In this document: positions 24,295 through 33,706 of the stretch, piece after piece
Numbering within the stretch: the stretch's first letter is position 1
How the letters are laid out: every line of letters starts with the position of its first letter
DNA from: Streptomyces chumphonensis
GTDB taxonomy: Bacteria > Actinomycetota > Actinomycetes > Streptomycetales > Streptomycetaceae
Direction: 5' to 3'
Length of the DNA stretch: 64,000 nt
Assembly (NCBI RefSeq): GCF_014779715.1
Contig: NZ_JACXYU010000001.1
Span: 248,001-312,000 of the forward strand
Program-made: the position numbers and the translations under genes
The notes under the pieces: generated by a model
Told to the model about the DNA's origin: nothing
Databases searched by the model: none
Seen by the model: the letters and a program-made list of their open reading frames with translations, nothing else

Positions 24295-24816
24295 CTAGCA
24301 ACCCGCCTCGACGCCGTCGTTCAGGTACGTCTCGACGCTGACCGAGTATCCCGCCCCGGTCGTCAGGTCGGGGCGGCTTCCGTGACCGTCCTCCCTGAGG
24401 ATCTCGGCGGTGAGGAAGACGAGCCGCAGGGACATGTCCTCCCGGGTGAAGCACATTCCGCCGGGCGAGTCTTCCGGGCCCGGATTCCACCCGTCCCGCA
24501 CCGCCGACGTCCGGTAGTGCGCGGTCACGTCCTCCCGTGTGCCGGGGAAGGCGTAGGTCCGGTCGGCGTACACCACGACGTCACCGCTGTCCGCCCAGCA
24601 ACCGGCGTCCACCTTCTCGAACCCCCGGGCGACGGCGGCCCCGTCGGGCCGGGAGTCGAGGATGTCGAGCGCCGCCACGTCCCTCACCCGACCGTCGGCC
24701 CCTTCGCAACCTCCGGCAGCGTCCAGCAGCGCGCAGCCGGTGAGCGGTGCGACCCCGAGCACGGCGGAGAGGACCAGGGCTGTGTGGCGGGTGGTTCGCC
24801 TTGTCGGCAGGCGCAA
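24295..24816 (-). CDS. Small lipoprotein of unknown function
   Basis: Read from the TTG at 24816, the 173-residue product begins with an arginine-rich n-region and a hydrophobic stretch ending in the lipobox LTGC (Cys28), so it should be anchored outside the membrane. GGAG lies six nt before this TTG; an alternative GTG at 24891 would add 25 residues before the signal peptide. The mature part has five further cysteines and a segment DVTAHYRTSAVRDGWNPG that resembles small actinomycete lipoproteins of unknown role. It is not iron-box linked and no partner is obvious. Confidence 0.7.
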   Translation of the reverse strand: MRLPTRRTTRHTALVLSAVLGVAPLTGCALLDAAGGCEGADGRVRDVAALDILDSRPDGAAVARGFEKVDAGCWADSGDVVVYADRTYAFPGTREDVTAHYRTSAVRDGWNPGPEDSPGGMCFTREDMSLRLVFLTAEILREDGHGSRPDLTTGAGYSVSVETYLNDGVEAGC

Positions 24817-24941
24817 CGGGGGCTCCAGGGTGAAGGTCGCGAGGAGGACCCCGGGCGAGGGAGTCGTCCGCGCCGGCTCCGCGGCAGGCACGTACCGGTT
24901 CTACCAGTCGTCGTCACGCCGCGAGCTGTGCGGTGGGCCCG

Positions 24942-25379
24942 TCAGTCGAGGCAGAACTCGTTGCCTTCGGGGTCGGCCATGATCAGGTGCCCTGCGGCGA
25001 GCGGCGGGGACGGCTCATGCCGCTGGAGCCGGATGGCGCCGCGCCCGGCGAGCCGTTCGGCCTCGGCCTCCAGGGCCGCCATCCGGGCCTCGCCCTGGAG
25101 CCCGGGGGCGGCCCGTAGGTCGAGGTGCACGCGGTTCTTGACCTGCTTGCCCTCGGGGACGCGCTGGAAGAACAGCCGGGGCCCGGCGCCGTCGGGGTCG
25201 ACCACGGCCGAGGCGTCGTTGCGCCGCTCCGGTGGTACGCCCATCGCCTCCAGGGCCTGCTCCCAGGTGGCGAAGCCGCCGGGCGGTTCCTGGAGGCGGT
25301 AGCCGAGCGCTTCGGTCCAGAACGCGGCCAGTGCGGCCGGGTCGGCGCAGTCGAAGGTGATCTGGATGTCGCGGGCCAT
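24942..25379 (-). CDS. VOC-family (glyoxalase-like) protein
   Basis: The 145-residue protein shows the two-module vicinal oxygen chelate pattern: ITFDCADPAALAAFWTEALGY at the start, RVHLDLRA in the middle and ADPEGNEFCLD at the end, the last typical of the glyoxalase/bleomycin-resistance group. The ATG is chosen because GGGAGG lies nine nt before it; the open frame upstream is out of keeping with the family. The substrate is unknown. A metal-dependent or simple ligand-binding function is possible. Confidence 0.85.
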   Translation of the reverse strand: MARDIQITFDCADPAALAAFWTEALGYRLQEPPGGFATWEQALEAMGVPPERRNDASAVVDPDGAGPRLFFQRVPEGKQVKNRVHLDLRAAPGLQGEARMAALEAEAERLAGRGAIRLQRHEPSPPLAAGHLIMADPEGNEFCLD

Positions 25380-25552
25380 GACGGCTCGCCTCCCGTCGGT
25401 GGAGGGGGTGGCGGTGCCTGCGGGGGCACTCATCACCAGCTTCTCCCGCGTTGCGGTCGGTTCCGTTCCGCAAGGGACGGGCGGTGACGCGTGTCCCCGC
25501 GGCGCACCTGAGCGGGCGCACCGCGTGGTCCGTTCGGCGGGTGGCGGGGTGC

Positions 25553-25597
25553 GGCCGGGGTGGGCCGGTGCCGTGGAGGCTCCGGCCCACCCCGGCC
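25553..25597. terminator. Terminator hairpin downstream of aminopeptidase N
   Basis: A perfect 16-bp inverted repeat (25553-25568 with 25582-25597) with a 13-nt loop lies 23 nt past the pepN stop codon. There is no T-tract. It should end the leftward pepN transcript before the VOC gene, which has its own promoter region (25380-25552). Confidence 0.75.
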
Positions 25598-25620
25598 ACG
25601 TCACCGGGCGGGCCGGGCGG

Positions 25621-28143
25621 TCAGCCGTCCGCCGCGGCCTCGCGGACGCGGAGGGCGCGGGCCAGGTCGTCCAGTGCGTCGGCCAGCGGGCGGCGCAGGG
25701 CGGGGTCGGGCTCGCTCTGCGCCAGGCACCGCTCGCCCAGGGCGAGGACGTGCGGCTCGACCAGGGTGCGCGGGAAGGCGGCCCCGGCGGCGAAGTGGGC
25801 GAGCGAGGGGCCCCGGCGGGCGGCGAGCGCGACGGCGTCGTCGAAGTACCGGTCGGCGTAGGGGCGGACGAGGTCGGCGTGCTCGGCGTGCCAGAAGCCC
25901 TGGGCGGTGGCGTTGAACAGGTAGTTGGACAGTTCGTCGCCGGGGCCGAACAGGGCGTCCCAGGCCGCCGCCTTGGCCTCGGCCGTCGGCAGGGCGGCCC
26001 GGCAGCGGGCGGCGCCCTCCCGGCCGGTCGCGCTGGCGTCCCGCTCGGCCTCGGCGTGGATCTCCTCCTCCCCCACGGCGCCGAGGACGGCGAGCCGGTG
26101 GAGGATCTGCCAGCGCAGTTCCGGGTCGAGGGACGGGCCGCCGGGGACGGTGCCCTCGGCCATCCACCGGGAGCACGCGGTGGGGTCGGTGGTGGTGGCG
26201 ATGGCGGCGCGGACGGCGGTGAGCCGCAGGCCGGGGTCGGAGCCGTCGGCCGTCTTGGCCAGCAGCTCGCGGCACAGGGCGTGCAGGGTGGCGAGCGCCT
26301 CGGGGCGGCGTCCGGCGGGCAGCAGCCGGTCGGCGACCTCGGAGCGGGCGAAGGCGAGGACGGTCTGCACGACGGCGTTGTCCGTCTCGTGCGGGAGGTG
26401 GGCGCGGGCGGCGTCGAGGTATTCCCGCGGCGGGAGTTCGCCGTCGCGCACCATGTCGCGGGCGGCGTTCCACACGACGGCGCGGGAGAGCGGGTCGGGC
26501 AGGCCGGAGAGCGCGGCGCGCACGGTGTCCCAGGAGGCGGCGTCGAGCCGGATCTTGGCGTAGGTGAGGTCGCCGTCGTTGAGGAGCACCAGGTCGGGGC
26601 GGGGGCCGGGCCGGTCGACGGTGGTGGTGCCCGGGTCCTGCGGGACGTCGACGTGGGGGCGTTCGCGCAGCACGAGCTGGCCGGGCTCGGCCTCGGCGCG
26701 GTCGTAGACGCCGACGAGGAGCCGGTGCGGGCGGGTGCCGTCGTGGCGGATGTCCAGGCGCCACCGGTCGGGGGCGGCGTCGCCGACGGCGGGCACGAGG
26801 GTGTCGACGCCGCTGGTGCGCAGCCAGCGCTCGGCCCAGGCGTGGACGTCCTTGTCGGAGGCTCCGGCGAGGGAGTTGAGGAAGTCGGCCAGGGTGGCGT
26901 TGCCGAAGCGGTGGGCGGCGAAGTGGGCGTTGATGCCGGCGAGGAAGTCGGCGGGGCCCAGCCAGGTGACGAGCTGGCGCAGGGCGGAGGCGCCCTTGGC
27001 GTAGGAGATGCCGTCGAAGTTGAGCCGGGCGGAGGCGGTGTCGGGGACGGCCTCGGGGTCGGGGGCGACGGGGTGCGTGGAGGGGCGCTGGTCGGCGTCG
27101 TAGCCCCAGCTCTTGCGGGCGACGGCGAAGTCCGTCCAGGTGTCCGCCCAGCGGGTGGACTCGGCGAGGACCTGGTAGCCCATGTACTCGGCGAAGGACT
27201 CGTTCAGCCAGATGTCGTCCCACCAGCGCAGGGTGACGAGGTCGCCGAACCACATGTGGGCCATCTCGTGGGCGATGACCATGCCGCGGATCTGGCGCTG
27301 GGTGTCGGTGACGGCGGAGCGGAAGACGAACTCGTCGCGGAAGGTGACCAGCCCGGGGTTCTCCATGGCCCCGGCGTTGAACTCGGGGACGAACGCCTGG
27401 TCGTAGGAGTCGAACGGGTAGGGCTCGTCGAACAGTTCGTGGTAGCGGTCGAAGCAGCGGCGGCTGACGGCGAGGAGTTCCTCGGTGTCGGCGTCGAGGT
27501 GGTCGGCCAGGGAGCGGCGCACGTGCAGCCCGAAGGGCAGCCCGGCGTGCTCGGTGTGCACGGAGTGGTAGGGCCCGGCGGCGACGGCCATGAGGTAGGT
27601 GCTGATGGGCGGGGTCGTGGTGCACGTCCAGCGTCCGGGGCGGGCGGCGTCGCGGGTGGCGATGCCGTTGCCCAGCACCGTCCACGCCTCGGGGGCGGTG
27701 ACGGTGACGGCGAACTCGGCCTTGAGGTCGGGCTGGTCGAAGCAGGCGAAGACCAGCGGGGCGTCGGACTGGCAGCACTGGGTGTAGAGGTAGGTGAGGC
27801 CGTCGGCCGGGTCGGTGAAGCGGTGCATGCCCTCACCGGTGTGCGAGTAGGGCATGTCGGCGACGACGCGCAGCTCGTGCTCGCCCGCGTCGAGACCGGT
27901 CAGGGCGATGCGGCCGTCCGCGTGGGCGCCGGCGGGCAGGGGGGCGCCGTCGAGGGTGGCCGTGTGCAGGGTGTGCGGCCGCAACTCCACGAACGTGTCG
28001 CCCGCGCGGCGCGCGGTGAAGCGGATGACCGTGGTGGCGCCGAACACCTCCTCACCCCGGGTGACGTCGAGGTCGACGGTGTAACGGTGGACGTCGAGGA
28101 GGGCTGCTCGGGCCTGCGCTTCGTCGCGCGTCAGTACGGACAT
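25621..28143 (-). CDS. pepN: Aminopeptidase N (M1 zinc metallopeptidase)
   Basis: The 840-residue protein has the exopeptidase motif GAMENPG at 258-264 and the zinc site HEMAH (292-296) with Glu315 in LNESFAEY, the full M1 signature, plus a long C-terminal helical domain (about 520-840). It removes N-terminal residues from peptides in the cytoplasm. The ATG at 28143 is the family-like start ([13 protein letters not shown]); the longer open frame up to 28224 adds an unlikely extension. It is transcribed alone and divergent from the glycosyltransferase. Confidence 0.95.
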   Translation of the reverse strand: MSVLTRDEAQARAALLDVHRYTVDLDVTRGEEVFGATTVIRFTARRAGDTFVELRPHTLHTATLDGAPLPAGAHADGRIALTGLDAGEHELRVVADMPYSHTGEGMHRFTDPADGLTYLYTQCCQSDAPLVFACFDQPDLKAEFAVTVTAPEAWTVLGNGIATRDAARPGRWTCTTTPPISTYLMAVAAGPYHSVHTEHAGLPFGLHVRRSLADHLDADTEELLAVSRRCFDRYHELFDEPYPFDSYDQAFVPEFNAGAMENPGLVTFRDEFVFRSAVTDTQRQIRGMVIAHEMAHMWFGDLVTLRWWDDIWLNESFAEYMGYQVLAESTRWADTWTDFAVARKSWGYDADQRPSTHPVAPDPEAVPDTASARLNFDGISYAKGASALRQLVTWLGPADFLAGINAHFAAHRFGNATLADFLNSLAGASDKDVHAWAERWLRTSGVDTLVPAVGDAAPDRWRLDIRHDGTRPHRLLVGVYDRAEAEPGQLVLRERPHVDVPQDPGTTTVDRPGPRPDLVLLNDGDLTYAKIRLDAASWDTVRAALSGLPDPLSRAVVWNAARDMVRDGELPPREYLDAARAHLPHETDNAVVQTVLAFARSEVADRLLPAGRRPEALATLHALCRELLAKTADGSDPGLRLTAVRAAIATTTDPTACSRWMAEGTVPGGPSLDPELRWQILHRLAVLGAVGEEEIHAEAERDASATGREGAARCRAALPTAEAKAAAWDALFGPGDELSNYLFNATAQGFWHAEHADLVRPYADRYFDDAVALAARRGPSLAHFAAGAAFPRTLVEPHVLALGERCLAQSEPDPALRRPLADALDDLARALRVREAAADG

Positions 28144-28292
28144 GGCCACATCGTGCCTTACGGAGCGGACGGCGCCCACGCGGATTCGGCCCACTTCGGC
28201 GTCGCGGGGGCGGGTGGCCGACACCGTGTCCGCGGGGCGGGGGACGGTCGGCCGGTTGCACGAGACGGTGCGTATCGTCTAGCCTCGTCGAC

Positions 28293-29492
28293 ATGCCCAC
28301 CCAACGCCCCGCCCACATCGCCATGTTCAGCATTCCGGCCGCCGGCCACGTCCACCCCGGCCTGGAGGTGCTGCGCGAGCTCGTCGCCCGGGGCCACCGC
28401 GTCACCTACGCCGTCCCCGCCGAGTTCGCCGACAGCGTGACCGCCGTCGGCGCCGAGATCCGCCCCTGGACGTCCACCCTCCCCACCGACGACAGACCCG
28501 AGGCGTGGGGCGAGGAGCTGATCGACAACCTGGAGCCGTTCCTCGACGACGCGATCCAGGCCCTCCCCCAGCTCGCCGCCGCCTACGCGGGCGACGAGCC
28601 CGACCTCGTCCTGTACGACATCGCCGCCTACCCGGCCCCCGTCCTCGCCCACCGCTGGGGCGTCCCGGCCGTGCAGCTCTCCCCCACCATGGTGGCCTGG
28701 GAGGGGTACGAGGAGGAGGTCGCCGAGCCGATGCTCGCGCCGCTGCGCACCTCACCGCGCGGCATCGCCTACTTCGCGCGCTTCCGGCAGTGGCTCGCCG
28801 AGCACGGCCTGGAGGGCACCGACCCCGAACGGTTCACCGCCCGGCCCCGGCGCTCCGTCGTCCTCATCCCCCGCGCACTCCAGCCGAACGCCGACCGGGT
28901 CGACCCGGCCGTCCACACCTTCACCGGCAGCTGCCAGGGGGACCGCGCCCACCAGGGCGACTGGACACGCCCGGCCGGCGCCGAACGCGTCGTGCTCGTC
29001 TCCCTCGGCTCCACCTTCACCGACCGGCCCGCGTTCTACCGGGCCTGCCTCGCCGCGTTCGGCGGGCGGCCGGGATGGCACCTGGTCCTGCAGATCGGCA
29101 AGCACGTCGACGAGGCCGCGCTCGGCCCCCTCCCGGCCAACGTGGAGGTGCACCGCTGGGTACCGCAGCTGCGCGTCCTCCGGCAGGCCGACCTGTTCGT
29201 CACCCACGCGGGCATGGGCGGCAGCCAGGAGGGACTGGCCTGCGGCGTGCCGATGATCGCCGTACCGCAGGCGGCGGACCAGTTCGCCAACGCCGACATG
29301 CTGGCGGGCCTCGGCGTGGCCCGTCGCGTGGACACCGACGACGCGACGGCCGACGCCCTGCGCGCCGCCGCCACCGAGCTGACCACCGACCCCGCCGTCG
29401 CCGACCGCTTCGCCGCACTCCACGCCGACATGGCCCACGAGGGCGGCGCCCCGCACGCGGCCGACCTCATCGAGGCCGAACTCCCCCGCTGA
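28293..29492 (+). CDS. mgt: Macrolide-type glycosyltransferase (MGT/OleD family)
   Basis: This 399-residue GT-B enzyme has the N-terminal [14 protein letters not shown] with the catalytic-base His19, the central [16 protein letters not shown] and the UDP-sugar binding region [18 protein letters not shown] (303-320) followed by [13 protein letters not shown]. These match the OleD/Mgt group, which transfers glucose from UDP-glucose to the 2'-OH of macrolides and to many small phenolics, giving self-protection. No macrolide biosynthetic genes are nearby, so a general detoxification role is likely. The gene stands alone, divergent from pepN and convergent with the chorismate mutase gene. Confidence 0.9.
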   Translation: MPTQRPAHIAMFSIPAAGHVHPGLEVLRELVARGHRVTYAVPAEFADSVTAVGAEIRPWTSTLPTDDRPEAWGEELIDNLEPFLDDAIQALPQLAAAYAGDEPDLVLYDIAAYPAPVLAHRWGVPAVQLSPTMVAWEGYEEEVAEPMLAPLRTSPRGIAYFARFRQWLAEHGLEGTDPERFTARPRRSVVLIPRALQPNADRVDPAVHTFTGSCQGDRAHQGDWTRPAGAERVVLVSLGSTFTDRPAFYRACLAAFGGRPGWHLVLQIGKHVDEAALGPLPANVEVHRWVPQLRVLRQADLFVTHAGMGGSQEGLACGVPMIAVPQAADQFANADMLAGLGVARRVDTDDATADALRAAATELTTDPAVADRFAALHADMAHEGGAPHAADLIEAELPR

Positions 29493-29498
29493 CGCCCG

Positions 29499-29819
29499 CT
29501 ACATCCCGTCCTCCGGGCCGCCCGCCAGCGTCTCGTGGTGGCGGATGACCTCGGCGATGATGAAGTTCAGCAGCTTCTCCGCGAACGCCGGGTCCAGCTT
29601 GGCGTTCTCCGCGAGCTGCCGCAGCCGGGCGATCTGCCGGGCCTCCCGCCCCGGGTCGGCCGGCGGCAGCCGGTGCGTCGCCTTGAGCCGACCGACCTGC
29701 TGGGTGCACTTGAACCGCTCGGCGATCATGTGGACGACGGCCGCGTCGATGTTGTCGATGCTCTCCCGCAACCGGTCCAGCTCGGCCTGCACGGCGGGGT
29801 CGATGGTGCTGTCGCTCAT
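29499..29819 (-). CDS. Chorismate mutase (AroQ class)
   Basis: The 106-residue all-helical protein has the AroQ pattern: LDRLRESIDNIDAAVVHMIAERF with the conserved Arg and Asp, VGRLKA with the active-site Lys, and a C-terminal FIIAEVIRHHE. It converts chorismate to prephenate on the way to Phe and Tyr. The ATG at 29819 gives the usual compact length. It lies 6 nt from the convergent glycosyltransferase stop. Confidence 0.9.
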   Translation of the reverse strand: MSDSTIDPAVQAELDRLRESIDNIDAAVVHMIAERFKCTQQVGRLKATHRLPPADPGREARQIARLRQLAENAKLDPAFAEKLLNFIIAEVIRHHETLAGGPEDGM

Positions 29820-29854
29820 GCGGTCAGACCTTAGACGGCCGCGGGCGGCGGCGG

Positions 29855-29885
29855 GCGGTGCCGTCCACACGCTGAACGGCACCGC
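29855..29885. repeat. 10-bp inverted repeat upstream of chorismate mutase
   Basis: Perfect arms GCGGTGCCGT and ACGGCACCGC (29855-29864 and 29876-29885) flank an 11-nt loop, 36 nt upstream of the mutase start. It could be an operator or a leader hairpin of the mutase mRNA. Function is unknown. Confidence 0.5.
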
Positions 29886-29965
29886 GGGCCGGTCCCGTCA
29901 CCGGGCCGACCGCGCGCCCCGTGCCCTCCCCTCCCCCGGAGGCAGGGGACGCCGGGCGGCGCCCT

Positions 29966-30027
29966 GCCACCAGCGCCCGTTTCCACGCCCAACGGGGGAG
30001 GGCGTGACCCGGAACGGGCGCGGTGGC
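29966..30027. repeat. 62-nt imperfect hairpin in intergenic DNA
   Basis: Outer arms GCCACC-GCGCCCGTT-CC (29966-29984) pair with GG-ACGGGCGCGGTGGC (30011-30027) with single-base bulges. Inner arms CACGCCC and GGGCGTG (29984-29990 and 30000-30006) close a 9-nt loop. This multi-part palindrome is not adjacent to either gene end, and resembles a dispersed palindromic element. Whether it is repeated elsewhere cannot be seen here. Confidence 0.5.
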
Positions 30028-30254
30028 GCGGGCACACGGCCCGGGCCGGCGGACGCGCCGCACCCCCGGTGAAACGCGGTCCGCTGACCGGTCCCCATCC
30101 CACCGGACCCGACGGGCCCCGGCACCGTCGCCCTGCTTCCGGAAGAAACGCTTCTGGAAACCGGGCGGACGCGCCGGGGCCCGCGACCACCGGTCGACGA
30201 GGCGTCGGGCACCGCACGACCGAACCCCGGCCGAGCCCCGATACCGTCGGCCGC

Positions 30255-31391
30255 ATGGGCATGGCGAGCGCGGTGATCGCGGGCGGCGGGACGACCGGGG
30301 CCTGCGCCGCGGTGCTGCTCGCACGGCGCGGGGTGCGGGTGGACCTCGTCGAGGCGCGGCCGGACTTCGGGGCGCTCGGCACCGGCGTGCTGCTGCACGG
30401 CAACGCGCTGCGGGTGCTGCGCGCGGCGGGGGTCTGCGACGCCGTCCTCGCGGCGGGGACGCCGTTCGACTCCCTCGCCGTCCTCCGCCCCGACGGCACC
30501 GTCCTCGCCGAGCAGCCGGACCTGCGCAGCGGCGGCCCGGACCTGCCGCCGACGTGCGGCATCACCCGCCCGCGCCTCCAGCGCATCCTGCGGGACGCGG
30601 TGACGGCCGCCGGCGTGCGGACCCACCTCGGACGGCGGGTCCGCCACGTCGAGCAGGACGGACCGGACGCCGCGGCGGCCACGGCGGCCACGGCGGTACT
30701 GGAGGACGGGGAGCGGCTGCGCGCCGACGTCGTCATCGCCGCCGACGGCGCGCACTCCGCCCTGCGCCACCTGGTCGACCCCGGCGCGCCGCAGCCCACC
30801 GGGTGGGCCGTGTGGCGGGCCCTGGTGCCCCGACCGGCCGACGTCACGCGCACCTGCCTGGCCTACGGCGGAGCCGCGCACATCGCCGGGTACGCCCCCA
30901 TGGGCGACGACCTCGCCTACACGATGTTCGTCACCGACGCCCCCAGGACCGGCGAGGCGCCGCACCGCGCGGAGTACACCGACCGGGTGCTGCGGCTGGC
31001 CGCACGCTACGGCGGTCCCGTGTGGGCGGAGATCCGCCGCCATCTCGCGGGCGCGGAGATCCACCACACGGCGTTCACCCACTACCAGGCCCGGCGCTGG
31101 GCGTCCGGCCGCCTCGCGCTCGCCGGGGACGCCGCCCACTGCATGCCGCCCACCCTCGCCCAGGGCGCGGCCATGTGCCTGGAGGACGCCCAGGTACTCG
31201 CCGACGTCCTGACCTCGGGCGAGCACGACGTGAACGGCGCGCTCGCCGCCTACGCCGAACGCCGCCGACCCCGTGTGCGGCTCGTGGCCGACACCAGCAT
31301 GCTGCTCGGCGAACTCCTCGCCACCGGGCGCCACCGGGAGGGCCCCGCCCTCATCCACCGGACGCTCACCGCGCTCGGCGCTCACCCGTGA
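30255..31391 (+). CDS. FAD-dependent monooxygenase (PHBH-like group A)
   Basis: The 378-residue protein has the FAD dinucleotide motif AGGGTTGACAAVLLARRG near the N-terminus, the DG motif VIAADGAHSALR in the middle and the late GDAAHCMPPTLAQGAAMCLEDA that binds FAD, the hallmark of group A aromatic hydroxylases. It should hydroxylate an aromatic or polyketide-like substrate with NAD(P)H and O2; the substrate is unknown. The ATG at 30255 is preferred over a GTG-like extension to 30069. It is convergent with the MmyB-like regulator and their 3' ends overlap by 10 bp. Confidence 0.87.
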   Translation: MGMASAVIAGGGTTGACAAVLLARRGVRVDLVEARPDFGALGTGVLLHGNALRVLRAAGVCDAVLAAGTPFDSLAVLRPDGTVLAEQPDLRSGGPDLPPTCGITRPRLQRILRDAVTAAGVRTHLGRRVRHVEQDGPDAAAATAATAVLEDGERLRADVVIAADGAHSALRHLVDPGAPQPTGWAVWRALVPRPADVTRTCLAYGGAAHIAGYAPMGDDLAYTMFVTDAPRTGEAPHRAEYTDRVLRLAARYGGPVWAEIRRHLAGAEIHHTAFTHYQARRWASGRLALAGDAAHCMPPTLAQGAAMCLEDAQVLADVLTSGEHDVNGALAAYAERRRPRVRLVADTSMLLGELLATGRHREGPALIHRTLTALGAHP

Positions 31392-32284
31392 AGCGACGGG
31401 CGCAGCGCCTCCCACCGCCGCGCCCGCTCACCCCACTCGGCCGGGGCGAGCACCACCATCCGGCAGGAGCGCAGCGTCTCCGGGCGGCTCACCAGCGTCA
31501 CGACCTCCATCTCCCCCTTGACGGGGTGCCGCACCCCGCGCCGGTCCATCCCCTGGTGCAGGGCCGGGGCCGCGACGCGCGCCTCCCGCGACGCCCACAG
31601 CGCGGCGCTCTCCGGGGAGCCGCGCAGCTCCTCCACCAGCGCCCGCAGCGCCGGATCGTCGCGGTGCACCTGGTACGTCGACCAGACGATGTTGACCAGC
31701 GGCACGGCCCAGTCCTCCCGCCACCGCAGCAGCACCTCGCGCGCCTCCGGCCGCAGCAGCACCGCCCGCACGATGCTCGGTTCGGGCCGGGCCGCCCACG
31801 GCGCCGCCCAGGGGAACAGCTCGTGGTAGGCGTCGTTGGCGGTGACGACCTCCCAGGTGGTCACCGTCGCCAGGTAGGCGGGCGCGGGCACCATGTGCGG
31901 CAGCGCGCGCCACACCGGGTCGGGCTCCCCGACGGGAACGGGCGCCGGATGCAGCAGTTCCAGCAGCCACCGCGCCGCCCGGTCGTCCACCCCCAGCAGG
32001 GCGATCACACGCTGCGCCACGGCGACGGGCATCCGCTCCCGGCCCGACTCCCACTCCCAGTACCGGCGTTCGGTGTACCGCAGGAGCGTGGCCACCTGCT
32101 GCTGGCTCACGCCCCGGGCGCGCCGCCGCCCCCGCAACTGCTCCACCGACGGCGGGTCGAGCCCCAGCCCGACGGCGGCCCGGTACGCGTCCTCAAGCCG
32201 CCGCTCGGCCCGGTGGCCGCGCAACAGCTCCCGCACCGACCGCGCCGTCCCCGCGTCCAGCGCCCCACCCGAACTCCCGCCCAT
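31382..32284 (-). CDS. XRE-family regulator with MmyB-like ligand-binding domain
   Basis: The 300-residue protein has an N-terminal helix-turn-helix (about 40-95, RRRARGVSQQQVATLLRYTERRYWEWESGR) and a C-terminal MmyB-like PAS-related domain (about 110-290, TTWEVVTANDAYHELFPW, HPVKGEMEVVTLVSRPET). Such proteins bind fatty-acid-like ligands and often control a neighbouring oxidoreductase. Here the convergent flavin monooxygenase is the nearest candidate target, but it has its own upstream region. The ATG at 32284 avoids a long arginine-rich extension. Confidence 0.87.
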   Translation of the reverse strand: MGGSSGGALDAGTARSVRELLRGHRAERRLEDAYRAAVGLGLDPPSVEQLRGRRRARGVSQQQVATLLRYTERRYWEWESGRERMPVAVAQRVIALLGVDDRAARWLLELLHPAPVPVGEPDPVWRALPHMVPAPAYLATVTTWEVVTANDAYHELFPWAAPWAARPEPSIVRAVLLRPEAREVLLRWREDWAVPLVNIVWSTYQVHRDDPALRALVEELRGSPESAALWASREARVAAPALHQGMDRRGVRHPVKGEMEVVTLVSRPETLRSCRMVVLAPAEWGERARRWEALRPSLHG

Positions 32285-32604
32285 GCGCCACAGGCTAGGG
32301 GCCCCGCCGACCGCTGGCTCACATCGACCCCGAGCCCCCCGTCCCGCCGCCCAGTCGCGGACGCGTGGCTGTGACATACGCCACGCGGAGGTGGGAACCG
32401 GAAGCGAGTGCGTCGGTGCCGCTCCCGGGGAGAGGCGGTGGCCCTTCCCCTTGCTGCCGACAGCCTGACGCGAATCGGAATCCACTCCGCCCGGTTGTCA
32501 CCGCACGAGTGTCCTCGGCGGTCTTCCCGCATTCCTTCGCGCGAACCTAGCCTCGCCGAGTCAAGGCGCAGCGCGTCTTCCATGACTGAGGGGGCGACAT
32601 CACA
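32285..32604. other. 320-nt divergent promoter region of the MmyB-like regulator and the protease
   Basis: No gene is seen. A 7-bp inverted repeat GCGTGGC-N10-GCCACGC at 32363-32386 is the only clear structure and lies 79 nt from the regulator start. It could be an operator for that regulator. The protease side has GAGGGGG 10 nt before its GTG. Confidence 0.45.
32363..32386. promoter_or_regulatory. Candidate operator (7-bp inverted repeat)
   Basis: GCGTGGC and GCCACGC arms are perfect, separated by 10 nt (TGTGACATAC). The dyad lies upstream of the MmyB-like regulator. Binding by that regulator is inference. Confidence 0.35.
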
Positions 32605-33615
32605 GTGACCCTGTACAGACGTACGGTGTGGGGCTTATCCACTGCCGTGACCCTGCTCGTGGTCGCCACGAGTTCCGCTTTCGCACACACTCCTCCGGCT
32701 GAGACGAAGCCGTCCACGCCGGGAGCGACCACGACTTCGCTCGCGGCGACGAGCGAGGGCGCCCGGGTGAACTCGACGTCGGGCGGCGAAGCGGTCGAGC
32801 ACTACTGGACGCCGGAGCGGATGCGCGACGCCCGCCCGGTGTCCGTCGACGCCGCGGGCCACGGCGAATCCGGCCACGAGAGGCGGCAGGAGCCTCAAGC
32901 ATCCGGCACCGCCGGTTCCACCCCGCCTGCCGCGCCTGCCTCCGGTGAGATTCGGACGGCTCTCTACGAGACGTCCGTCGCCGGCAAGGTGTTCTTCACC
33001 GACCCTTCCGACGGACGTGACTACGTCTGTTCGGCCAGCGCGCTGAACAGCGCGTCGAAGCAGATGGTCATCACGGCAGGTCATTGTGTGCACGGCGGTG
33101 ACGGCGGTGACTGGATGCGCAACTGGGCCTACGTGCCCAGGTACCGGGACGGAAACCGCCCCTACGGAACCTTCGCGGCGAAGGAGTTCCGGGCGTTCAA
33201 CGGCTGGATCAACAACAGCGACCTCGACTGGGACGTCGCGATGGTGACCACGTGGCCGCGCGACGGCGACAAGCTCGTCAACGTGACCGGTGGAAACGGG
33301 CTGAGCTACAACTACTCCCGCGAGCAGGACGTGACCGTCAACGGCTATCCCGGGGACCGGGACAACGGACAGAGGCAGTGGTACTGCACCGGCACAACGG
33401 AGCGCGTCAGCGTCTTCGACGGCAAGATCCAGCTTCGATGTGACTTCGGGGGCGGATCCAGCGGCGGCCCGTGGATGCGCAAGTTCGACGACGCCTCCGG
33501 ACTCGGCTACACCAATGGGGTCACCAGCACCGTCAACAGCGACGGCTGGAACAAGAGCCCGTACTTCGGGGACAGCGTCAAGCAGATGTTCGACGACCAG
33601 GGTTCGGCCACCTAG
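32605..33615 (+). CDS. Secreted trypsin-like serine protease with a TTA codon
   Basis: The 336-residue protein has a signal peptide (TVWGLSTAVTLLVVATSSAFA), a pro-region carrying the motif YWTPERMRDA at 67-76, and an S1 peptidase domain with His160 in ITAGHCVHGG, Asp210 in LDWDVAMV and Ser286 in GGGSSGGPWM. It should be exported and processed outside the cell. Codon 11 (32635-32637) is TTA, the rare leucine codon read by the bldA tRNA in Streptomyces; I saw no other TTA in the neighbouring genes. This suggests developmentally timed translation. Start is the GTG after GAGGGGG. The target protein is unknown. Confidence 0.9.
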   Translation: MTLYRRTVWGLSTAVTLLVVATSSAFAHTPPAETKPSTPGATTTSLAATSEGARVNSTSGGEAVEHYWTPERMRDARPVSVDAAGHGESGHERRQEPQASGTAGSTPPAAPASGEIRTALYETSVAGKVFFTDPSDGRDYVCSASALNSASKQMVITAGHCVHGGDGGDWMRNWAYVPRYRDGNRPYGTFAAKEFRAFNGWINNSDLDWDVAMVTTWPRDGDKLVNVTGGNGLSYNYSREQDVTVNGYPGDRDNGQRQWYCTGTTERVSVFDGKIQLRCDFGGGSSGGPWMRKFDDASGLGYTNGVTSTVNSDGWNKSPYFGDSVKQMFDDQGSAT

Positions 33616-33706
33616 CCACGCGGTGGAGGCGCCCGCCGCGCGGCCGTGGTTAGGCTGAGTGGGCGGGCGCCGCCCGCAGTGTCACGTCTTCCGGGAGGCC
33701 GGCATC

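Larger units (their letters stand above)
29820..30254. other. 435-nt intergenic region with two hairpins, no gene seen
   Basis: No frame here has a ribosome binding site plus recognisable protein. It holds two inverted repeats (29855-29885 and 29966-30027, listed separately). The remainder must include the promoters of chorismate mutase (leftward) and the flavin monooxygenase (rightward); I see no clear -10/-35 boxes. Confidence 0.5.

Noticed and set aside
25357-28440. A 1027-codon plus-strand open frame
   Set aside because: Antisense shadow of pepN with no recognisable domain.
33648-33658. GGTTAGGCTGA, a possible half iron box before the small protein at 33707
   Set aside because: Only one arm matches the consensus and the flanks do not; no iron-related gene follows.
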